Notes under the pieces: model-generated | The model's database searches: none | What the model was told of the DNA's origin: nothing | Seen by the model: the letters and a program-made list of their open reading frames with translations, nothing else | DNA from: Pseudo-nitzschia pungens | Lineage: Eukaryota; Bacillariophyta; Bacillariophyceae; Bacillariales; Bacillariaceae | Assembly (NCBI GenBank): GCA_037355855.1 | Contig: CM074762.1 | Coordinates: 930,001-994,000 of the forward strand | Direction of reading: 5' to 3' | Length of the DNA stretch: 64,000 bases | Position numbers and translations under genes: made by a program | In this document: positions 1 to 12,508 of the stretch, piece after piece | Numbering within the stretch: the stretch's first letter is position 1 | How the letters are laid out: the number at the start of each line of letters is the position of its first letter

Positions 1-1623
1 AAGCACCTCCTTGGCGTTTCGTGCAGCCAATATATCTGGTAGACCCCGTTTCGGTGGTTCTGGCTTGGAAATAGCAGCAGCATCGGTGTATTGGTTTGGG
101 TTCGTGCTCTGCAGCACCACGTGAACGGGCTCGTACCGGTAGTTACTCACCGCGATTTTGTCCGGCATCCAGCTCTCGATCTCCCGGGGGATCACGGCGT
201 CACCGGTTTTGCGGTTTTTCTTGGTGGGCTTGGGTGTCTCTTTGGACGACTTGATTTCGTCCTTTTTCTTTCGAGGAAACCGGTCCAGGTAGGTTCCGTA
301 AGTTCCGAGAGTCGACTCGTCATCCTCCACCGGTGGCCGAAAGGTTAGCTCGGTGATAGGTGGAGGCACCTTGTTTTCTTCCTCCCTGCGTTTCAGTTTG
401 CGTTCGGCTTCGGATTCCTTTTTTTGGGTTACTTTTCTTGATTCTTTGGGAGCGTAGGCCTTGGGATCATTGGGTTCGCGATTTTTTTGGACCCTCGAAA
501 GGTCGTAGTTGGACGGCTGGAACGTGGTCAGGGCCGGGGGCATCCACGAGTCTCCATCGTCTCCGTTTGCGGCAGCATTGATGGGTTGGATAGCGCTGGT
601 TTCCGCCTCCGTTTCGTTCTGATTCGTCCAGAGAGTGGATTCGTAGGGCTGATCCGTCTTCCGCTCCCGGTGGCCGTCGTTGACATTGTTGTCCCCCTTG
701 TCGGAAGCGGCAGAGGATGCCGGGGATCCGGCAATGGTTTTTGCGGACTGTGAATCTTGTTTCGATGTTCCCAAGCTGCTGGAGTTCGAAGACTCCTTTG
801 ATGAATCCTTTGATGGCTGTCCCGACGAATTCTTGTCGGACGATGCATCTCCGTCGTCATTCTTGTATTCATTCTCTCGCGAAGACGACCCGCGCAGTTT
901 GCGAATTTTGCCACGGTCCAACGACCCACGCATCGTTGGCGTCGTGTCGCTTTCGTCGTTGCTGTTGCTGTTGCTGTTGCTGTTGGTGCTGCTGTTGCTG
1001 TTGCTGTTGGTGCTGCTGCTGCTGTTGGTGCTGTTGCTGTTGGTGCTGCCATCATTGCGGTGGCCTCGACTTAGATTAGTTCCGCTAGGATCTCGGCTGC
1101 TTGAATTGGCATTTGTATTGGAATTGGATTTCGAACCAGTCTTGCTTCTGCTACGGGTCCCAGTTCCAGAGCTGGTGCCATCCTTAGAGCTCACGACGAG
1201 AATGTCCGTCGAGGGAGAGGACGATGAGGAAGAGGAGGAAGACGAAGATCCGTACAAGATACGCTTGAGCTTTGCCGACTCAGTTTCCCCGGAAACTTTT
1301 TGCTCGTCTCTTTCTGCAGAGATTCTGCTCTTGCTCTTACTTTTGCTGTTACTTGAACTCTTGGTCCGCTGTTTGGAACCTCCGCTGCTCGATGGCTGTC
1401 TGGACGCGGACGGGGAGGAAGAGGAGGAAGAAGATGTTGATGACGAAGCCTTGGAAGACGAGGCCTTGGAAGAAGAAGACGAAGACGACGAAGACGACGA
1501 AGACGATGATGGATCCGACGAAGGGGAGGAGGAAGCGGACTTTTGTGCGCTTGCTGCTGCCTTGCTGGAACTGGACGACGACCGCGAGGCGGGCGACGAG
1601 GAGGAAGACGGTGATCCTGCCAT
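1..1623 (-). CDS. Large serine-rich, intrinsically disordered protein (C-terminus outside window)
   Basis: This frame is open for 541 codons, from an ATG at 1621-1623 to the left edge of the window, with no stop codon, so the gene is 5'-complete and 3'-truncated by the window. The first 300 or so residues are dominated by Ser, with Lys, Asn and Thr: poly-Ser blocks near residues 35-80, then an (Asn-Ser-Thr)n tract encoded by a GCT/GTT repeat at about 955-1050. After residue 350 the composition becomes normal and charged, with Pro-, Lys- and Glu-rich segments and two WMP motifs (MPPALTTFQPSNYD and WMPDKIAVSNYRYEP). No catalytic domain is recognised. The low-complexity head and basic/acidic alternation suggest a nuclear or scaffold protein, but that is inference. 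The acidic open frame on the + strand at 680-1660 is its antisense shadow. Confidence 0.75.
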   Translation of the reverse strand, partial: MAGSPSSSSSPASRSSSSSSKAAASAQKSASSSPSSDPSSSSSSSSSSSSSSKASSSKASSSTSSSSSSSPSASRQPSSSGGSKQRTKSSSNSKSKSKSRISAERDEQKVSGETESAKLKRILYGSSSSSSSSSSSPSTDILVVSSKDGTSSGTGTRSRSKTGSKSNSNTNANSSSRDPSGTNLSRGHRNDGSTNSNSTNSSSSTNSNSNSSTNSNSNSNSNDESDTTPTMRGSLDRGKIRKLRGSSSRENEYKNDDGDASSDKNSSGQPSKDSSKESSNSSSLGTSKQDSQSAKTIAGSPASSAASDKGDNNVNDGHRERKTDQPYESTLWTNQNETEAETSAIQPINAAANGDDGDSWMPPALTTFQPSNYDLSRVQKNREPNDPKAYAPKESRKVTQKKESEAERKLKRREEENKVPPPITELTFRPPVEDDESTLGTYGTYLDRFPRKKKDEIKSSKETPKPTKKNRKTGDAVIPREIESWMPDKIAVSNYRYEPVHVVLQSTNPNQYTDAAAISKPEPPKRGLPDILAARNAKEVL

Positions 1624-4600
1624 TGTTTCAGGGGCAGATACTTGGTTGGGTCCGAAGTGAGTTGTAGCGGATTGGATTGATTGAGAATAGAATTGGTACT
1701 AGTCAAATTGATTCGATTCGGCGGATGTCGAGGATGTAAATACAGAAAACAGCAGGCTGCCCTTCATAGTAGCAACAGAAATAGCATCGATCCCTCTGGA
1801 CTCTGCCTGGTTCAACTAGATAGATGCCTATTTCTTTGGTGGAGTCGACGAATTCGAAATCCGTCCAAGCATCGTTCTTCATCGTTTATCATTCCGCGTC
1901 CTGCCCGGGCTTCCGACTGTCTCCGATGATATTTGGCTGATGTGCTTTTATCCCCCGGGTCACTGTCACCCACTGTTTGAACTATTTTCAGACGAATTTC
2001 GGCAGGATATTTTGTCGAAATCCGATTGCCAAACACGACTGGATCGGGAGATATCATTGATAGATAAGATAGATAAGTGTCTCTCGGAATACGAAGTACG
2101 AAGTAAGTTACCGTACTAAGAGCCAGTGAGTCACCAGGTACACGACACCGACCTCTAGAACAGAGTAAGTTACCAGACATGATAAAACAGCCCGAATTTG
2201 CATTACAGTATTTAGTAATTACCGGTAAGATTTTTACGGTAACCTGAAGGTTAATTACTACTACTTCGTACTTCGGTACTAAGGCTTACTACTACTACTA
2301 CTTCTAAAAACTACTATCCACGACTACTGAACTAGTGTTTTGTTTGTTGTCGTACTACTACTTGTAGCAGGTGACAGCTCAATTATCCTTTTTTTCTTTC
2401 TTTCTTCATCACTTCTATACAAAGGCAATGGTGCTAGGCAAGAGGATAGTACTACACAAGCATCAGAGGAAGCACCAGCAGAACCAGAAACTTTGCATGA
2501 GAGAAAAAAATGCAAACATTGGCTAAATGGTGCAAGTCATGATGCATGTCCATTCATAAAAATAATGTAAAAGTAAAGAATTCCTAGAGCTCTCCCCCAC
2601 CAGTCAATATTGGAATTGGTATGGCATAATTTACTACATAGGTACTACATAGGTAGAACCAATTGGCAGCTGCTGTTAGAAATTTTGTAGGAGTTAATAA
2701 AAAGAATATTGCTGCGCACTGCAAAGGGAAGAGAAGTTCAAAAAACAAGTTACATCTTCTTGATTGAGTGCAACACCATTCAATCAAGAACAACTGCTTC
2801 AATATCTTTCATTACAGTTGTGACCTAACACGTTTTCCAATAACCGTACGCTGATGTACAAGAAGTACCAGTAAGGTAGTAGTACAGTACAAGAATAATG
2901 GTAGAAGACTTATACTAGCTACTACTGTGAGGGTCGATATCTTTATTACTGTATTCTTCTCCTTAATGATCTTTCAAAGGAGAAGGGGATGGTGCCAGAT
3001 GATGCATCTCCTTCAGGCTTGTACCATCTTCTTCCCCCACTCTTCATGTTCACCTGCAAAAAATTCTCATTCCTGAACATGCAGTAAATCAGTATCTTCA
3101 ATTTTTTTACTCTATCGTGAGCACGGAACGACGAAGTAACCTTACAATGAAGGTTACAGTACTAGTCAGTCGTGCTCGTACGCTAATTTCTTTTTGTAAT
3201 TCTACGAGTTAAAAAAAGTTACAGTAATTTTTAATACCGTTGAATAACAAGCAGCAGAGATGTTCGTCAGGATCTTCCGTTTTCACAAGCAATACCCGGT
3301 AAGATTACAGTAAGGTTATTCAAATTAAAATATTACCACAAGGTTACCGTAACCTTAGGCCTTATGTCCTCAAATCGTTTATGCGAACTTCCTTTCATCG
3401 ACAAAGAAGAATGAAAAATTCATAGAGAAAGTGGATTTTAAAAAAAAAAATACCGGCATCAGTTGCGGTGTTGGGTCACAAGAAAGAATAATATCCAGAG
3501 GGGGGACGGCACAAGTAAAGAACGAATGTATTGTCCACCTGGAAAGAAGTTATTGGATGAATTGAACACTTTCTTGACAAGAAGTAATCTTACGGTAACT
3601 TACCGTACGAATTAAAATACGTAGTAGAATGAATGAATCAATCGTCCACGTACGGTATGTCGTTGAAACATACAGTAAATAATATTTCTACACATGAGGC
3701 TTACCGTACGCTATTAGGTATGGTACAATTTCTTCGCAATTACTACGTACTACACTTCGTAAAAAATACGAAGTAATAGTAATCGTAACCTTAGTGTTGA
3801 GAAGGGTCCTCACAGGAGCCCTACACGAATGAATTCCCAATGCTAATGTAACCATCACGGTACATAATAAAGGCGAGAGTTCAAGGGCTTCTTCCCTTCG
3901 GATCCGGAGTTTTCGGCTCTTTTTCTTTCTTTAGCGCCCATATAAACCTCATACATGCCAAATCGTCTCGTTTCTACTAGTACCGTGTCTCATTTGTAAT
4001 GTTAAAAATAAATACTTATAATTAAAACAATCGCACAAAACTAAAGAAAACAGCGACGACGACACTATTGGAGATAAGTAACGGGTCGCAATTGTTTTGA
4101 TGCTGTCATAGTGGTAGTCGGAATCACGTTTCGTTCCGGCAACAACTTAGATAATGACAGAAATGTCCAATGGCTATCGTGTTCGAAATACCGGCATTTT
4201 ACGACAACTATTGAGATTCTTTTGGATTCACAAAATAAGGCATCATGGAACCAACAGCGAAAAACCTCCCCAGCCGTCCACTGTGATCTCACTTTTCTCT
4301 CCAGGGAATTGTGAAACGGTACCGTATCGTACCCGTGGCCAATGCAACGCCATCCATTTACAGTGGTCAAAATACAATATTTCTGTCGTTGCAAACTGCA
4401 TTCCTGGATCATGCTCTTTTGCAACATGAGGTAGGCATTGTGATTTGCAAATCAATGTTGATATGGGTGGGGCAACGAAAGTTCTTCGTTCCAAGTGATG
4501 AATGGAGATGACATTATCAATAGTATGTAAGTCTCATGACCAAGAGTAAGGATCGGTTTTTCCTTGATGCACTGACGAGACGAACTAACGAAAACGCGGT

Positions 4601-5812
4601 ACTGTTTCTTTTCAAAGAAGTCGAACTGGAATGAATCAACTCAAATATAGAGACGCAAATTTCGCATCGAAGAAAGAGAAGTGGAGTAGAGTAGAGTAGA
4701 AAACAAGTGAAGAACACTGCACAGCTTTGGAGGAAAACCTTCTAAGAAACTAGCATCCAAATTGTTGCAGCGTTTTCATCGACGCATGTAAGAGAGCATC
4801 CGACTACCCGGAAGACAGCGTCGTTGTGCTACTACGATACAAGTACAGTGAAGAGATATTTGGGCCCGACAACAGGCTGGAAGACGACGTCTGGAACAAG
4901 AGGAATTATCCGTCGGTCAATGGATAAGTTAGTCTCACAAGGCAGAAAATCGTCGTTGACACGTCACAAAAACAAGAAAACATTCCGAGTCTGGCTTTCA
5001 GGCAACGATGTCGTTCGATTTACGTACGAGTACTGTGTACAAGCTACGTTGGTAGAAATGTCTGGGCGTTGGCGTCACAACGGGCTCTTTGATCCACCAA
5101 AAAATCCCAAAAACCTCAACAATATTCTCTTCTGAGAGTTTGCTGAAACTTTCCTTCGAAGAACGCGTCGGCATCCAGGAAGAAATCAGTGGCGTCGAGT
5201 GTTTGGCCTGTGAGTGAACTCCGGAGTTTCTGGAACAGAGGTTCCAACGTGTGGAGATTTCCGTAAAGGACCCCAAGATCGTTCCCTACCATATCAATTA
5301 ATCTGTCGAAGGGAGGAAGATTTGCTCAAGTCTTACGTCAACATCCGCCTCCGTTTTTTTGTATCACACGCTTTCACCTGCCATTGGCTACTCGCAAGTT
5401 GTGTGAGTGTTTGCTGTGTAAGGAATATCTTTGATGGGCAGAACTGAAGACAACTAGTTTTCGTTCAAGTTGAACATTCTGCGAATTCAGACAAGCTGCG
5501 ACAACTCATCGAACGCCCTGAAATAAATCATACGAGCAACGACTGAAGGAGAACCCAAAGGTGCAACGCATTAGAAGACCAAGACTAGGCTTGAGAAGAG
5601 TTAATTTCATTCATTAGGACTTGATAAAGTTCATCCAAGGTAAGCCTAGGGCAGAGTTCGGTAAGGTCGATTCGAGATTCCTGCAAACCTTTCTTCGCAT
5701 GCACAACCGAAATCACAGAATAGAAGTCTACCGGACGCTCCTGACGATACTTCATGCAACATGCAACATATATTAATAAACCGAATCGACTTGTTCGGAA
5801 AAGGAACATCTT
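1624..5812. other. Gene-poor region between the Ser-rich protein and AMT
   Basis: No convincing gene is seen. The stretch is AT-rich and contains many short words of the GTAAGGTTAC / TACGAAGTA type (for example near 2230, 3140, 3340, 3590 and 3785), plus one MITE-like element at 2578-2690. Open frames of 60-120 codons at 4065-5276 lie on both strands and show no recognisable domain. A 74-codon ATG frame at 5585-5809 (-), just downstream of the AMT stop, looks mildly protein-like but is most simply AMT 3' UTR. Confidence 0.6.
2578..2690. mobile_element. MITE-like inverted-repeat element, copy 1 (diverged)
   Basis: The left end GAATTCCTAGAGCTCTCCCC and the right end CAGCTGCTGTTAGAAATTTT resemble the terminal inverted repeats of the copies at 33776-33866 and 44423-44517, whose arms read CTACAAAATTCCTATCAGC. 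There is no coding capacity, so any transposition would need an enzyme supplied elsewhere. This copy is the most diverged and its outer ends are uncertain. Confidence 0.5.
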
Positions 5813-7537
5813 TTAAGCATCAGCGGCGACTTCGGCGGCCTGTGCGACTTCCTTTGGAACTTCTACCTTTCCGTGGCGGGAGGCTCGGACTTCCATGAGC
5901 TCTTCAACGTCGCTCTGCTTGGCGGGTTTCAAGTCGTAAGCGGTACCACGGTGGTGGGAGATATCGAGACCGACCTCTTCTTCCAAAGGATCAACGCGGA
6001 ACATGCCGCACGCGTTGAGGACGATGAAAAATGGAGTCATGGTAAAAAAAACCCAGCCGCAGATCCAGATAATGGAGACGAATTGGACCAACAAAAGATT
6101 CGCATCGCTGAAATCGTTGAACCAACCCTGGTGTGCGGTTGGGAATGCTGCAATGGCTTGGAGCTCTTTGTCGGCGAAAAGTCCAACAGCGATCACTCCC
6201 CATGCACCGTTAGCGAAGTGAACAGGAATTGCATCAACGGCGTCATCAATCTTCATCTTGATGAGGAACTTGGAGAAAGCGTAGTAGACAATTCCTCCAA
6301 CAATTCCAATAATGACAGCGGCCCAAGGGTACACAACGGAGCATCCAGCTGTGATGGCAACGAGACCTCCAAGAGATCCATTCATGGCCATGGTCAAATC
6401 GTAGGACACTTCACCGGTTTTATTGTATTCCACGATAGAGTCAATGAACATGGCGGTGACGCAACCGCAGGCAGCGGCGAGGGTAGTGGTTACAGCGCAA
6501 AGGGCAGCGGTGGCAGCAGAGTCAGGATTCGCAATGGCCAAGGCGGATCCAGGGTTGAATCCATACCATCCGAACCACAAAATGAAGGTACCGAGAATCT
6601 GAAGAGCAGTGGAGTGGGCGGGGAACGAGGCTGGAGTCTCGAGCACGTTTCCATCATCATCGTAGAATCGTCCGCGACGAGGTCCCAAAACGATAGCGGC
6701 AACAAGGGCACTGTTCGTCGTTCGGAAACAAAAATGTTCGCAAAAGTTTCATGTCAGTCACAATCAGATGCCGTTGTACACTCCAACAAGGCAATGGTTC
6801 ATCAATTTTTACGTACGTGGCTCCTCCGGTCATGTGGACAACACCAGACCCAGCGAAATCAATTACACCAGTGCCACGGAACGGTTTGTCTCCGAAAGCG
6901 GTGAGGAATCCGTAGGTGCACCAGATGGATCGGACAACCATAGGGTAAACCTACCATTTTGCCAAAGACAAAGATACAGTTAGTGTGGGTTTATAGAATT
7001 CGAGTACACGTGTATCACCAGCACATGCGAAAGAACAACCAACACAACTAACTCATACTTACGAATGCGGTCAGGAAGAGAGAGTAGCAAAGGTACGCAG
7101 CCATCTTGCAAGCGTTCGGCGACAGTACCGGCAACGATGGTGGCAGCGGTTGCAGCAAAGGCAAACTGGAAGAAAAATCCAATGTAACTGGCTCCGTCAG
7201 TAAATTCTGTGATAGCAAAATCTGCCGTTCCGATGATTTTATTGGTTCCTCCGTAGGCAATTCCGTATCCGAGTGTATAGAAACCGATGGCTCCACCACA
7301 GGCGTCCAGCAAGTTCTTCAACATGATGTTCTTGACGTTCTTCTGTCTCACAGAACCGGCACAAAGCATCGCAAAACCAGATTGCATCAAGAAGACAAGA
7401 GCTCCTGCAAACAGGAGGAAGAAAACATCAACTCCCTCCGCAACACCGGCGACATCTGTGGCGATGGCACAGGCGCTGCTTCCGAGGGCGGACAAGTCAT
7501 CGGAAAGGTTTGGTACAAGCTCACAGATGTCTGTCAT
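5813..7537 (-). CDS. AMT: Ammonium transporter (AMT/Mep/Rh family), with a one-base frameshift in exon 1
   Basis: Ammonium channel/transporter of the plasma membrane, about 501 residues after correction. Exons are 7537-7063, 6950-6817 and 6710-5813; the introns (7062-6951 and 6816-6711) have GT-AG ends and restore phase. Conserved blocks include the LMQSGFAMLCAGSVR segment, the F-G-GVIDFAGSGVVHMTGG pore stretch carrying the first His of the twin-His pair, and AIPVHFANGAWGVIAVGLF carrying the second. The C-terminal tail is cytosolic (GLDISHHRGTAYDL). Exon 1 reads correctly to GTVAER (residue 142) and then needs one T removed at 7110-7111 to continue as CKMAAYLCYSLFLTAF. As written, the protein would be truncated. 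A sequencing or assembly indel is more likely than a true pseudogene, because everything downstream is intact. It is divergent from MRD1. Confidence 0.93.
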
Positions 7538-9385
7538 TGTTGATGTTATTCAATTGATTATTTTTGATCTGAACTGAATCGTAGATGAGAAACGACACGA
7601 ATGGCACGTCGTTAGCTCTATTTTGCACAGTAGCCGTTGCGATCACACAATATATATACTTATAGGCACAATGCTGCATGCTACATCTTCCAATGGATTG
7701 CATCCACCATGTCTGTGTCGAACATACCTGAAATTTTGGATCTTCCGAAATAATATCCGAATCAAAAGTTGTGAGATTGTGGGAAATGCACAATTCACGC
7801 AGCTCAGGGCTTCGAAATCAGACCAGAGAAGCTATCAATCATGCGTTGAAACATCGTTGATTTCCTTCTGATTTTCAACGTGGCACCACGCTGTGACACC
7901 AATCTAAAATTCCACAAAAAAGTATCACCTTTTCACAAGCCCACTTCCAAATTGGATATTCGCAAGACCCGCTCCTTGTTGCAATGACCATTTTTTGGCG
8001 CTTTGTTTTCAGTGAGGAAGGACGCCTGCAGGGTTAAGCTTATATCATATCCGCCAAAAATCGAGTTTGTCCAACCACTCAAAACAAGAAGTGAAATTAT
8101 CGCCATAAATCTAATCACGAAAACTTATACACATTCTGTTCGACACATTGAAATTGTCTCGAAATTTGTGAGATTCGAGATTAGGTGTGGGCAATATTAA
8201 CTCGTTGAAAATGCATACTTCATCAGAAAAGAACATTTCGGTTCCTCTGTGGTTGAAAAGGAGCGGAAGTTACATCTCTTCTCGGAATTTCTCTGGAATA
8301 TTGGTTATTCGTTGCCAATGACGACTGACGATGGTTGGACAAAAGAACTATCAGCCAGTAATCATCGAATAAGGCGCATCAAAATTGTTACACTTATCAA
8401 AAGTTTGTCGAAAACTTGTGCGTCCGAGATCTTCTTTCTAATTTACATCCTGGTACAGTCATTCACCTTCGCATCAAATTGCATACAGAATTATGGCAAT
8501 TGTTGCAAATACCGTATTCCGTTCGGAAGACCAAGCTTGTAAGATCTTTCGTATTTTGCAGACCCACCAGATGCGGTTGGGGAAGGGAGTAGTGATCTTT
8601 TTCTACCAAGGACCCTGGAGGATCGTTCTCCAAAATCTCCCGTGTTCGACGTCTACTTCTGATGAACTGATGAAGGATCACAAACCAGTGCCGTCCTCCC
8701 TCCAGACTAACGGTGTTTAAGTACGAGTGCTGTAATACTAAAAGGTTACGAGTACCCATCTGGTTCTGAATCGCTTGCAAATACAAAGTAAGCCTAACTG
8801 TAATCGCACTCAAAAACTACAGAACTTCAACTACGTAAGATCTTACTCTTTCTACCAATTATCATTACCACTACAGTAGTAAGGTTACTGTACGGTAGTA
8901 GTAGTAGAAAGTTGAACGCAAGTAACAGTAAGAATACGAAGTACAAGTACCGTACCTGGTGCAAGTACGTACATGTACTACCCGAAGTACGTACTTTCGT
9001 ACATTAAATGCGATTCAATTTTAGTCTCAGAAAGCGCGGCCGTCTTGCATGCATCCGTCATCGCTCCAAACTATCGTATCGCTCGAAGTCATCCATTCTC
9101 AAACTCCGACATTCTGAATTCATTCCAAGAAATGAAAAATAAATAATTCCAAATCCCTGGATCAAGAACAACAATCGAATCATCATCAACGTAAACCTTA
9201 CCGGTAACCTTCCTCGTAAGATTTACTCCTACGGTAGTGATATCGGAAAATTGCACTTTCGAATCGATTCTCGTCGTTGCTCTCGATCGTTTGAGATTCG
9301 CTCGTTCTCTTCCGAAACGCGATAACAAACCCCCGACCTACCGTGAACGCAGACCTGATCAGAGACTGTTTGCAGCGACGCAACA
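7538..9385. other. Intergenic region between divergent AMT and MRD1
   Basis: About 1.85 kb with no supported gene. Short frames at 7933-8118 (-) and 8249-8542 (+) have no recognisable features. From about 8870 to 9230 the stretch is dense in GTAAGGTTAC- and TACGAAGTAC-like words. It must contain the promoters of both AMT and MRD1, but no core element could be assigned by eye. Confidence 0.6.
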
Positions 9386-9987
9386 ATGGGCATGATGGTG
9401 GATCCGGTGGTATCGAAAACCCGTGTGTGCATCAAAAACCTCCCACCGAGGACGACGGAACAGGACCTAAAAGAATTTCTCTTGCACCAGCAGACGGGTC
9501 AATCGTCGAATCGCAATGGCAACGGAGTCCCACTCAGACTGCAGATCACGGACTGCAAGATCCTCAAGAACGCCAAGGGGAAATCGCGGAAGGTTGCCTT
9601 TGTCGGATTTCGTCAGCCGGAACAGGCCCGCCACGCCATTGAAACCTTCCACAGGACCTATCTGAACATGAGTCGGATCACGGTCGAAGCGGCCACAGCC
9701 AAGAAAGACGAGGCTGGCAGGAACGAGGAGGCCGGTGCAAAACCCCGCGCAGGAGATGCCAAGGCAGGCAAGCTCGAAAACGATGCCACGGAATCCACCA
9801 AAGACGACGACAAGAAAGCCAACGACAGAAAGGTGAAAGAATTTTTGAGTCTAATGGGAGCCGGAGATTCCAAGTCCAAGTTTTGGTCCAACGATGCGGC
9901 AACGGGTGAAGATGGAGAAGCGTTGGAAACAGTGCCGAAATCTAACAGCGACAGCGACAGCGACGATAGCAGCAGCAGCAGCAGCAG

Positions 9988-10018
<31 letters not shown>

Positions 10019-12094
10019 AACAACGACAACACAGCTGCGAAAGCAGGCGACAAGACCAGATCCAAGAGCGAATTGTCCGACATGGATTTCTTGCGTTCCA
10101 AGACCAAACAAGTGGATGATTTGGAGGTGGATGGTTCCGATTCAGACTCGGACTCTTCCAGCTCGAGTTCCAGTTCTTCCTCGAGCAGTGACAGTGACAG
10201 CGACGGCGACGGCGAGGATTTGGAACAGGACAAACTTTCTACGGAGAAACCGAAGGATCGCCAAGAAACACGAAAAGAAGCCCCGGGCGAACACGACAAT
10301 ACCAACAGCGATGATATGGATGTTGACGACGACGAAGACGACGCTAAGCAGCTGGCGATGGCAACCGGAGCCTCCAAGACACGATTATTTGTTCGCAATC
10401 TCGCCTTCGAAACGACAGAGGAAGAGTTGCAGGACTACTTTTCTCCCTTCGGAAAGGTCACCGAATGCCACATCCCCGTCGACGACCAAAAACGCAACAA
10501 GGGCTACGGCTTTGTCACCTTCGAATCGGCGTTGGACGCCATGGAAGCCACGAATCAACTGGATAAGGTCGACTTTCAGGGACGCCTACTGCATATTCTT
10601 CAGGCCCGTCCCCCACCGAAGGCCGCTTCCTCTGCAAACGCGAACGACAAGAACCTGACCTGGAAGCAGAAACAGGAACTCGCCCGCAAGGAAAAGGACA
10701 CGAAGGGTGCCACAGGCGAGGCCTCCCAGGGATGGTCCGCTAGTTTTGTGCGGGGAGACGCGGTCGTGGACAACCTGGCGGAGCGGCTGGGCTTGCGCAA
10801 GGGAGACATTCTCGGGGTCAAGGACAAGCTATCGTCCGGAGACGCGGCGGTCCGGTTGGCCCTGGGAGAAACACAAATCATTGAGGAAAACAGAGAGTAC
10901 TTTCGCCAGCACGGGGTCGACATGGAGGCGCTGGTGTCCGCCAACGAGCCGCCGGGTGGTGGCGATGGCAGCAGCGCTACATCGACCAAGAAGCGGAGCA
11001 AGACGGCGATTTTGGTCAAGAACCTGCCGTTCGACACGCGTGTGGAGGAGCTCGAAAAACTCTTCCACGTCGGTCAGGAGCCCGTCAAGATCCTGTTGCC
11101 CCCCAGCCGAACCATCGCCATGATCGAATACGGACACTCCACGGATGCCAAGCGGGCCTTTCGCAAGTTAGCGTATCGTCGATTCAAACACGTGCCGATC
11201 TACCTGGAGTGGGCTCCCCTGCACGCCAAGCGAGGTGCTTCCGCCGGCGCCACGCACTCCGAGACCGAAAGCTCCGTGAAAGCCGGTGCAAGCGAGGGAT
11301 CGGCTGCCCCGGCAGATGCTGCCGCAAGCAGCAGCGGCAAGAGCACTGCCAGCGACAATGCCGACGATGCGGACGAGGTCGATGGCGACGACGTTGCTTC
11401 TTCCACGCTGTACGTCAAGAACCTGAATTTCGAAACCACGGAAGAATCCCTCCAGCAACTCTTCGAAAAGCAGCTGGGACGCAACGTCTTGTCGGTCCGC
11501 ATCCCCCGCAAGGTAAATCCAATCAAGGGCGGCTCTTCGGCTGCGTCCGATCAGCGGACCCTGTCGATGGGTTACGGTTTCGTAGAGCTGGCATCGCATG
11601 AACTTGCCAGGAAGGCCCTCAAGACGCTGCAGGGCAAGCTCGTCGATGGGTACGCCCTCCAGCTGGCCATTTCGGCCCAGAAGGCACCAGCGAGAACCAA
11701 ACCAAGGGCCACCCCCACCGGAGCCAAGGCTCCCACGAAACTCATGGTCCGGAACGTTCCCTTCCAGGCCACGCGGACGGAAATCCTCAAGCTCTTTGGG
11801 AGCTTTGGCCAGCTGAAGAAGGTGCGGTTGCCGAAGAAGTTCGACGGGAGCCACCGGGGTTTCGCCTTTGTCGAGTACCTGACCGGAAAGGAAGCCCTAG
11901 CGGCCATGAACGCGCTGTCCCGGACGCATCTGTACGGTCGGCACCTGGTGCTGGAGTGGGCGAGTGTCGACGAGGAGACCAACTCGGGCAAGCACATGGA
12001 AAAGCTTCGCGAGAAAGCGAAGCGAGATGCGGCGGGAGCAGCCGTTGCGTCGGCGGAGCAAAAGCGCAAGAACAAGAAGATTCGGTTCGACTGA
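9386..12094 (+). CDS. MRD1: MRD1/RBM19-type multi-RRM ribosome-biogenesis protein
   Basis: A single exon of 902 residues. Five RNA-recognition motifs are visible: RRM1 at about 10-90 (VCIKNLPP), RRM2 at about 330-410 (LFVRNLAF, KGYGFVTF), RRM3 at about 538-610 (ILVKNLPF), RRM4 at about 670-765 (LYVKNLNF, MGYGFVEL) and RRM5 at about 783-865 (LMVRNVPF, HRGFAFVEY). RRM1 and RRM2 are separated by a roughly 230-residue linker of Asp/Ser runs. Between RRM2 and RRM3 lies the family-specific block with GWSASFVRGDAVVDNLAERL and VRLALGETQIIEENREYF, which distinguishes Mrd1/RBM19 from other multi-RRM proteins. The family associates with the U3 processome and 35S pre-rRNA and is needed for early 18S rRNA cleavages in the nucleolus. 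Five RRMs matches yeast Mrd1 rather than six-RRM animal RBM19. The start ATG follows CGCAACA; the stop lies in GACTGA. Confidence 0.93.
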
Positions 12095-12508
12095 TTCCGA
12101 GACGTACAACAACAACGATAAGCAAGGAGAATGCATCCTCGAAATTTGGAGATTCGCACTTACTTCTTTATTGATCATAGCTACAATTTATTTTACAAGT
12201 TCTTCGATTATTTTAGAATGATATACTTCTCAATAAATTATAAAAAAACACACCCCGAACTCCTTTCAAAATTTGCAGTTCTTGGAATTCAAGACGGAAT
12301 GGATGCGACCGCCGTGGCAGCTACATTCGCAGCAAGTTTTCAGCAAAATTCGCTTCTGCTTTTTCCGAAACACAAAGCATCCCGGTTCGATCGACCAGTT
12401 GCTCGATTCCATCGTTCCCGTTGGTTAGGATCCTCGCGATCGATCGAGAATGGCGAATTGCTTTCCAACCTTTGGCTCTCGAAAGGTTCCAAGAAGAGAC
12501 ATCCGGCC
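12095..12508. other. Convergent intergenic spacer between MRD1 and NSE4
   Basis: About 410 bp separate the two stop codons. The AT-rich part near 12170-12260 probably holds polyadenylation signals. A 127-codon open frame across 12131-12514 overlaps the NSE4 stop antisense and is not supported. Confidence 0.6.

Noticed and set aside
680..1660. Acidic 326-codon + frame at the left edge
   Set aside because: It reads poly-Leu and poly-Glu from repeat DNA. The opposite frame is open for 541 codons with a normal C-terminal composition.
5585..5809. 74-codon ATG frame just after the AMT stop
   Set aside because: Short, no motif, best explained as AMT 3' UTR.
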